A DNA stretch of 53,910 nucleotides from assembly GCF_000738775.1 (NCBI RefSeq), contig NZ_JPOC01000048.1:1-53910 (forward strand), in the 5' to 3' direction. The position numbers and the translations under genes are program-made. This DNA comes from Prescottella defluvii (GTDB taxonomy: Bacteria; Actinomycetota; Actinomycetes; Mycobacteriales; Mycobacteriaceae). Positions 50,048 to 53,910 of this stretch are shown here, piece after piece. Position 1 is the stretch's first letter. Each line of letters opens with the position of its first letter. The notes under the pieces were generated by a model. The model was not told the DNA's origin. It worked only from the letters and a program-made list of their open reading frames with translations, and ran no database searches.

Positions 50048-51298
50048 ATGGCCAGTCTCGACGACCTGATCCACAACACCGACTTCACGACCAACGTCAA
50101 GGGCAAGGTCACGTTCCTGCCCGAACCCGAGAAGGCGCACCGGCCCTTCCCGTTCATCTCGGTCGACGACCACATCGTCGAGCCTAAGAACACCTTCGAG
50201 GGCCGCCTGCCCGCCAAGTTCGCGGACCGTGCGCCCCGGGTGATCCACCGCGACGGCGCAGACATCTGGGTGTACGACGGCAAGGAGATCCCGAACGTCG
50301 GCTTCAACGCGGTCGTCGGACGTCCGGTCGACGAGTGGGGATTCGACCCGCAGCGGTTCGAGGACATGCGCCGCGGATCGTGGGACATCCATCACCGCGT
50401 CAAGGACATGAACCTGTCGGGTGTGTATGCATCCCTGAACTTTCCGTCGTTCCTCCCGGGCTTCGCCGGCCAGCGGCTGCAGCTGAGCACGAGTGACCCG
50501 GAACTAGCACTCGCGGCCACCCGTGCGTACAACGACTGGCACCTCGAGGAGTGGGCGGGTCCGTACCCGGACCGCATCATCCCCTGCCAGATCCCGTACT
50601 TCCTCGACCCGGAGATCGGCGCGCAGGAGATCTATCGCAACGCCGAGCGTGGCTTCAAGGCCGTCACGTTCTCCGAGGGCCCGCACGCGCTGGGGCTGCC
50701 GTCGGTGCACTCGGGTCACTGGGATCCGATCATGCGGGCGTGTGAGGAGACCGAGACGGTCATCAACCTGCACATCGGCTCGTCCAGCACGTCGCCGAGC
50801 ACGTCGGAGGATGCACCGCCGGACGTCGCGGGCACCCTGTTCTTCGGCTACGCGATGTTCGCGACCGTCGACTGGCTGTTCTCGAAGATCCCGGTCCGTT
50901 TCCCGAACATCAAGATCGTGATGTCCGAGGGTGGAATCGGCTGGGTACCGGCACTTCTCGACCGCCTCGATCACATGGCGACGTACTCGTCGATGTACGG
51001 CACGTGGGACGGCATCGACATCTCGCCGGCTGACGTGCTCAAGCGGAACTTCTGGTTCTGCGCCGTCGAGGATCCCTCCACGATGGTGCTGCGTGACCGC
51101 ATCGGCGTCGACCACATCCTCCTGGAGGAGGACTACCCGCACAGCGACAGCCTGTGGCCGCGCACGATGGAGGTCGTGAACGAGTCCATGAAGGGGCTCT
51201 CCGCCGACGAGCTGCGCAAGGTCACGTGGGAGAACGCATCCAAGCTGTACCGGCATCCGGTGCCGCAGAGCGTGATCGACGATCCGAACAGCTTCTGA
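50048..51298 (+). CDS. Amidohydrolase-2 family metal-dependent hydrolase/decarboxylase
   Basis: A 416-residue member of the ACMSD-like amidohydrolase-2 family (PF04909), which hydrolyses or non-oxidatively decarboxylates cyclic and aromatic acids. Seen: FISVDDHIVEPKNTFEGRLP (N-terminal metal strand with DDH in place of HxH), ETVINLHIGSSSTSP (metal His), IKIVMSEGGIGWVPALLDRL and DHILLEEDYPHSDSLWPRTM (terminal Asp/His region). GAGGAG lies 8 nt before the ATG at 50048. It is convergent with the GntR gene at 51309. It probably processes a pathway acid; substrate unknown. Confidence 0.88.
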   Translation: MASLDDLIHNTDFTTNVKGKVTFLPEPEKAHRPFPFISVDDHIVEPKNTFEGRLPAKFADRAPRVIHRDGADIWVYDGKEIPNVGFNAVVGRPVDEWGFDPQRFEDMRRGSWDIHHRVKDMNLSGVYASLNFPSFLPGFAGQRLQLSTSDPELALAATRAYNDWHLEEWAGPYPDRIIPCQIPYFLDPEIGAQEIYRNAERGFKAVTFSEGPHALGLPSVHSGHWDPIMRACEETETVINLHIGSSSTSPSTSEDAPPDVAGTLFFGYAMFATVDWLFSKIPVRFPNIKIVMSEGGIGWVPALLDRLDHMATYSSMYGTWDGIDISPADVLKRNFWFCAVEDPSTMVLRDRIGVDHILLEEDYPHSDSLWPRTMEVVNESMKGLSADELRKVTWENASKLYRHPVPQSVIDDPNSF

Positions 51299-51308
51299 CC
51301 GGATCTCG

Positions 51309-52172
51309 TCAGCCGAAGAAGAGACGGTCCCGTGCCACGGCCGGATCGAGTGGGACGTGCGGGCGGTCCGGGTCGTGCGGGTAGGACCCGACGTCCCGCA
51401 GGTGGCGTGCGGCGATCACTCGCGCCGATGCGGCGTCGCCGTCCTCGATGCACTGCAGGATCTGGCCGTGGACGGCCAGGGCCTGGGAGCGTTCGGTCCG
51501 GGGAATCGTCCCGGGATCGGCCCGCCGGTTGGCCCAGTCGGTGACGTGACTCGACCACAGCGACTCGAGGGCGCCGGCGAGCACGATCAGCGACCGGTTG
51601 CCGCAGTGTTGGACGACGGCCTCGTGGAAACGTCGCGACAGCGTGGTCGCGACGACGAGGTCGTCGACGTTGGCGAGCGACTCCTCGTGCAGCGCGCGCA
51701 GGACCGGCACCACCTCGGTGGCGCGGTCCTCACGTTCGGCACACAGAGCGGCGCACATGGGTTCGATCTCGTGGAGGGCGCGGCCCACGTCGTCGATGTC
51801 GGTGCCCGACATCGCGAGGACCATCGAGAGGCTGTACGCGACGTTGCCGGGGGTGGGGCGGTGGACCACCGCTCCACCCCGGTTGCCGCGACGGACCTTC
51901 ACCAGGCCCTCCGCCTCGAGGATCCGCAGCGCCTCGCGCAGTGACTGGACGTTGACCGGATACTGCTCGCGCAGTTCGGCCTCCTTGGGCAGGAGGTCGC
52001 CCTCGGCGAGGTCGCCGCGGAGGATGCGCTCGCGGATCTGGTCGGCGACCATCTCGGCCAGCCTGCGCCAGCGGAGACTGCTCGGATCGACTGCGGGCTT
52101 GCTGCCCGGTCCCTGCTGGGGCACCGCGCCACTTCCTTCCGGTTGCCGACGGATCCTGCCCGGAGCCGTCAC
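51309..52172 (-). CDS. FadR-type (FCD) GntR-family regulator, second copy
   Basis: A 287-residue paralogue of the GntR at 32341-33150: winged helix EAELREQYPVNVQSLREALR then ILEAEGLVKVRRGNRGGAVV, and an FCD domain (SRRFHEAVVQHCGNRSLIVL, LESLWSSHVTDWANR). GTG start at 52172 is the longest; an internal start after the Pro/Gly-rich N-terminal 25 residues is possible. It is divergent from the ligase remnant at 52241 and convergent with the amidohydrolase. It probably controls the HD2/amidohydrolase segment. Ligand unknown. Confidence 0.87.
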   Translation of the reverse strand: MTAPGRIRRQPEGSGAVPQQGPGSKPAVDPSSLRWRRLAEMVADQIRERILRGDLAEGDLLPKEAELREQYPVNVQSLREALRILEAEGLVKVRRGNRGGAVVHRPTPGNVAYSLSMVLAMSGTDIDDVGRALHEIEPMCAALCAEREDRATEVVPVLRALHEESLANVDDLVVATTLSRRFHEAVVQHCGNRSLIVLAGALESLWSSHVTDWANRRADPGTIPRTERSQALAVHGQILQCIEDGDAASARVIAARHLRDVGSYPHDPDRPHVPLDPAVARDRLFFG

Positions 52173-52240
52173 CTGAGTTCTGAATGTTAGCGAAGTCAGT
52201 ACCCGCGGGGACGTGGTCGTCCCCGGACAAGGAGATCGAG

Positions 52241-52513
52241 ATGAGCGTCACCGCCCCCGAGCGCATCAGTCGTCACGTGGAGTCCGGATGGTTCGGGACC
52301 GAGCCGCTGCACCGTATCGTGCGCGAGCAGGCAACCCGAACACCAGACGGGGACGCGTACATTACGCCGGCTGGCGGAACAGGCTGGGCAACATATGATT
52401 CCGTCGCCGACGAACTCCCGCGCTCGTCCGGGGGCAAGCTCGCCGAGGGCGAGATCGCCCTTCTGGCGGTCGAATCGGTCGTCGCGGCCACTGTTCGGGC
52501 GAGTGCGCCGTGA
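52241..52513 (+). pseudogene. Acyl-CoA ligase with in-frame internal deletion
   Basis: A 90-codon intact frame whose first 57 residues match the N-terminus of the ligase at 44806 (RHVESGWFGTEPLHRIVREQ versus EYVEAGWWGTQPLHELVRER; GWATYDSVADE versus SWATYDGIADD). Residues 57-90 match that ligase's extreme C-terminus (DELPRSSGGKLAEGEIALLA versus DELPRSSGGKLAKGDIRSLA). About 460 residues are missing, including the P-loop and hinge. The start, AAGGAG ribosome site and stop are intact, and the stop overlaps the next gene by 4 bp. No catalytic function is expected. Confidence 0.85.
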
Positions 52514-52956
52514 ACCCGGTCAAGACCGTCGACGTGTACACGTGCCGCGAGGTGCTCCGGATTCGCGCCGGCGTCGAGCAGGTGCCGGTCCCGGACGAAC
52601 CGGGTGAGTACTACTGGTCCGAGTTGCTCGGGGAATGTTCCGAATCCGATGTCCTCGAGGCCACGTGGGCGCACTACCGGACCACGTCGAGGACGCTGCT
52701 TCCGGGAGACATCCTCGAACGGGTCGGCGCCGTCGCGAGTGCGCGGATCCGGATCTCCCGCGGCGTGTGCGAGCAACTGCTCGCGGACCGTGCGCTCCTG
52801 GGCTGGGATCCCGACCGACTCGCCCGCTGGCACACGACGTTCACCGTCGAGATCGGTCGCGGCGCCGGCACCGAGGCCGCGTGCGCCGTCGCCGACGCGG
52901 CGGCGCCCGATCACGCCGCGGCGGCCGCCGACACGAGGGCGTGCTCCGTGGGCTGA
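52510..52956 (+). CDS. Small protein, unknown function, coupled to ligase remnant
   Basis: A 148-residue protein starting GTG as GTGA over the remnant's stop. It has a compact core (VDVYTCREVLRIRAGVEQVP, YYWSELLGECSESDVLEATW, HYRTTSRTLLPGDILERVG) and an Ala-rich tail from about residue 118. I do not recognise the family. It has no counterpart after the intact ligase at 44806. Its 3' end overlaps the convergent hydrolase by 46 bp. Translation seems to depend on the remnant frame. Confidence 0.65.
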   Translation: MNPVKTVDVYTCREVLRIRAGVEQVPVPDEPGEYYWSELLGECSESDVLEATWAHYRTTSRTLLPGDILERVGAVASARIRISRGVCEQLLADRALLGWDPDRLARWHTTFTVEIGRGAGTEAACAVADAAAPDHAAAAADTRACSVG

Positions 52957-53804
52957 CGCCCCGCGTTGTGCGCTGCCGCCCGGTCGACGAGTCGCACCAG
53001 CGCGTGCGCGACCTCGCATGCCTGGTCGAGGATCACCGAGTGTCCCGCGCCGCCGAGCCGAACCAGTTCGGCGGACGGGAGATTCGACGCGATCGCGACG
53101 GAGTGCTCGAACGGCGTGACCATGTCGGCGGTGCCGCCGAGGACCAGCGACGGGATCGCGGCCAGTCCGGCGAGGGAGCGGGACTCGTCGAATCCGACGA
53201 ACGACCGCAGGAAGCCGTACATCGTGACCACCGACGTGGGGTTGTCGAGGACGAGGCTGATCAGGCGCTGGCTCAGCCGCGGCATGTGCTCGACACCGAA
53301 CTGGAACGCGGAGACCAGCGGGTGCCGCAGGAACCGGCCCAGGCCCGAGCGGGCGATGTCGCCTGCCACCGTCGAGAGCAGTCCCACCCCGACGATCCGG
53401 TCGCCCACGGTCTCCGGGTGCTGACGGGTGTAGGCGAGGGCCGTCATCCCACCCATCGAGTGGCCCACCAGGACGATGGGACCGGTCGGGACGGCCTTCC
53501 GGATCACCGCATCGAGGTCGCGTCCCAATTGGTCGACCGTGTACGTGTGGGCGGGCGCGCTGCCCGAGGCCCCGTGGCCGCGGTGATCGTAGAAGACCAT
53601 CCGCACGGACGGACCCCACTCGCGGACCAGATGTGAGCGCAGACGTGCCCACGAATGGGAGTGCAGGCAGTGTCCGTGCACGAACACCGCGGTGACCGGT
53701 GCGTCGGCCGGCCCGTACTCGACCACCGCGAGCGCTACTCCGTCCTCGGACTGCACGACGCGGCGGCGGCCGTGGTTGTCGTCGGTGTTGCGCCTGACGC
53801 TCAT
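52911..53804 (-). CDS. Alpha/beta hydrolase
   Basis: A 297-residue serine hydrolase. The oxyanion-hole segment is VFVHGHCLHSHSWARL, the nucleophile motif VLVGHSMGGMTALAYTR (Ser about 133) and the last catalytic His lies in LGGAGHSVILDQ. D is in LVLGGTADMVTP. The ATG at 53804 has GGAGGG just upstream. It is typical of mycolate-actinobacterial esterases or epoxide-hydrolase-like enzymes, with an Ala-rich C-terminus overlapping the convergent gene. No signal peptide. Substrate unknown. Confidence 0.88.
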   Translation of the reverse strand: MSVRRNTDDNHGRRRVVQSEDGVALAVVEYGPADAPVTAVFVHGHCLHSHSWARLRSHLVREWGPSVRMVFYDHRGHGASGSAPAHTYTVDQLGRDLDAVIRKAVPTGPIVLVGHSMGGMTALAYTRQHPETVGDRIVGVGLLSTVAGDIARSGLGRFLRHPLVSAFQFGVEHMPRLSQRLISLVLDNPTSVVTMYGFLRSFVGFDESRSLAGLAAIPSLVLGGTADMVTPFEHSVAIASNLPSAELVRLGGAGHSVILDQACEVAHALVRLVDRAAAHNAGRQPTEHALVSAAAAA

Positions 53805-53910
53805 GACGCCCTCCCTGGGTCGAGGTGATGTCGCAACCACCAATCTCGTCGCTCGGGCGCGGTGCCGACAGCGGCCTGGGGGATGGCGGGGGCGCACCGC
53901 AGGCGGGCTC
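53805..53910. other. Unassigned right edge
   Basis: The last 106 bp probably hold the promoter of the minus-strand hydrolase. No gene could be supported; any neighbour gene is cut off by the window. Confidence 0.4.

Overview
The window reads as chromosomal DNA of a mycolic-acid actinobacterium, most likely a Rhodococcus/Prescottella-type organism with Nocardia or Gordonia as alternatives. The basis is very high GC with strongly GC-biased third codon positions, frequent GTG starts and 1-8 bp gene overlaps, and marker genes: an FprB-type ferredoxin/ferredoxin-NADP reductase fusion, a LigC plus Prim-PolC repair pair, a Zmp1-type M13 peptidase, an L,D-transpeptidase and HsaA/C/D-like catabolic enzymes. 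No rRNA, tRNA, CRISPR array, insertion sequence or phage gene was seen.

Left part (1-20.5 kb), mostly housekeeping: an acyl-CoA ligase divergent from a GAF-LuxR regulator; a CorA transporter behind a structured leader; an OsmC gene behind a leaderless cysteine-rich short ORF; the LigC/Prim-PolC operon; a TetR-controlled pair (phosphotransferase plus lipocalin-fold-like protein); an SMP-30/acyl-CoA ligase/TetR operon trailed by a frameshifted gene remnant; a serine hydrolase and dodecin; the FprB fusion; an L,D-transpeptidase; small membrane proteins; and an APC permease.

Middle part (20.5-32.3 kb): an M13 metallopeptidase, then an AbiEi-winged-helix/DUF559 nuclease-like gene placed exactly between two identical 47-bp palindromic repeats, then three successive tandem paralogue pairs (two Tat/lipoprotein intradiol dioxygenases, two tandem-hotdog PaaI-type proteins, two pirins) and a large ATPase-LuxR (MalT/AlkS-like) regulator.

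Right part (32.3-52.5 kb): a catabolic island bounded by two paralogous FCD-type GntR regulators. Reading right from the first: an orphan protein; a four-gene overlapping operon (class II aldolase, FMN 2-hydroxyacid oxidase, D-2-hydroxyacid dehydrogenase, small unknown protein); an extradiol dioxygenase and acyl-CoA-dehydrogenase-fold flavin monooxygenase; a ribose-type ABC importer; a meta-cleavage-product hydrolase; an acyl-CoA ligase; an HD-domain (PhnZ/MIOX-like) putative diiron oxygenase; a TetR regulator; a luciferase-like monooxygenase; a second HD-domain protein; an amidohydrolase; the second GntR; and a second copy of the acyl-CoA ligase reduced to 90 codons by an in-frame internal deletion. 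The parts suggest uptake of an aromatic or alicyclic compound, CoA activation, ring hydroxylation, meta-cleavage and hydrolysis, with 2-hydroxyacid disposal. The substrate cannot be read from the sequence. The genes recall the hsaACD steroid-ring genes but order, importer and extra enzymes differ.

The last 1.4 kb holds an unknown gene coupled to the ligase remnant and a convergent alpha/beta hydrolase. Assignments rest on reading translated sequence and motifs only; no database search was run.
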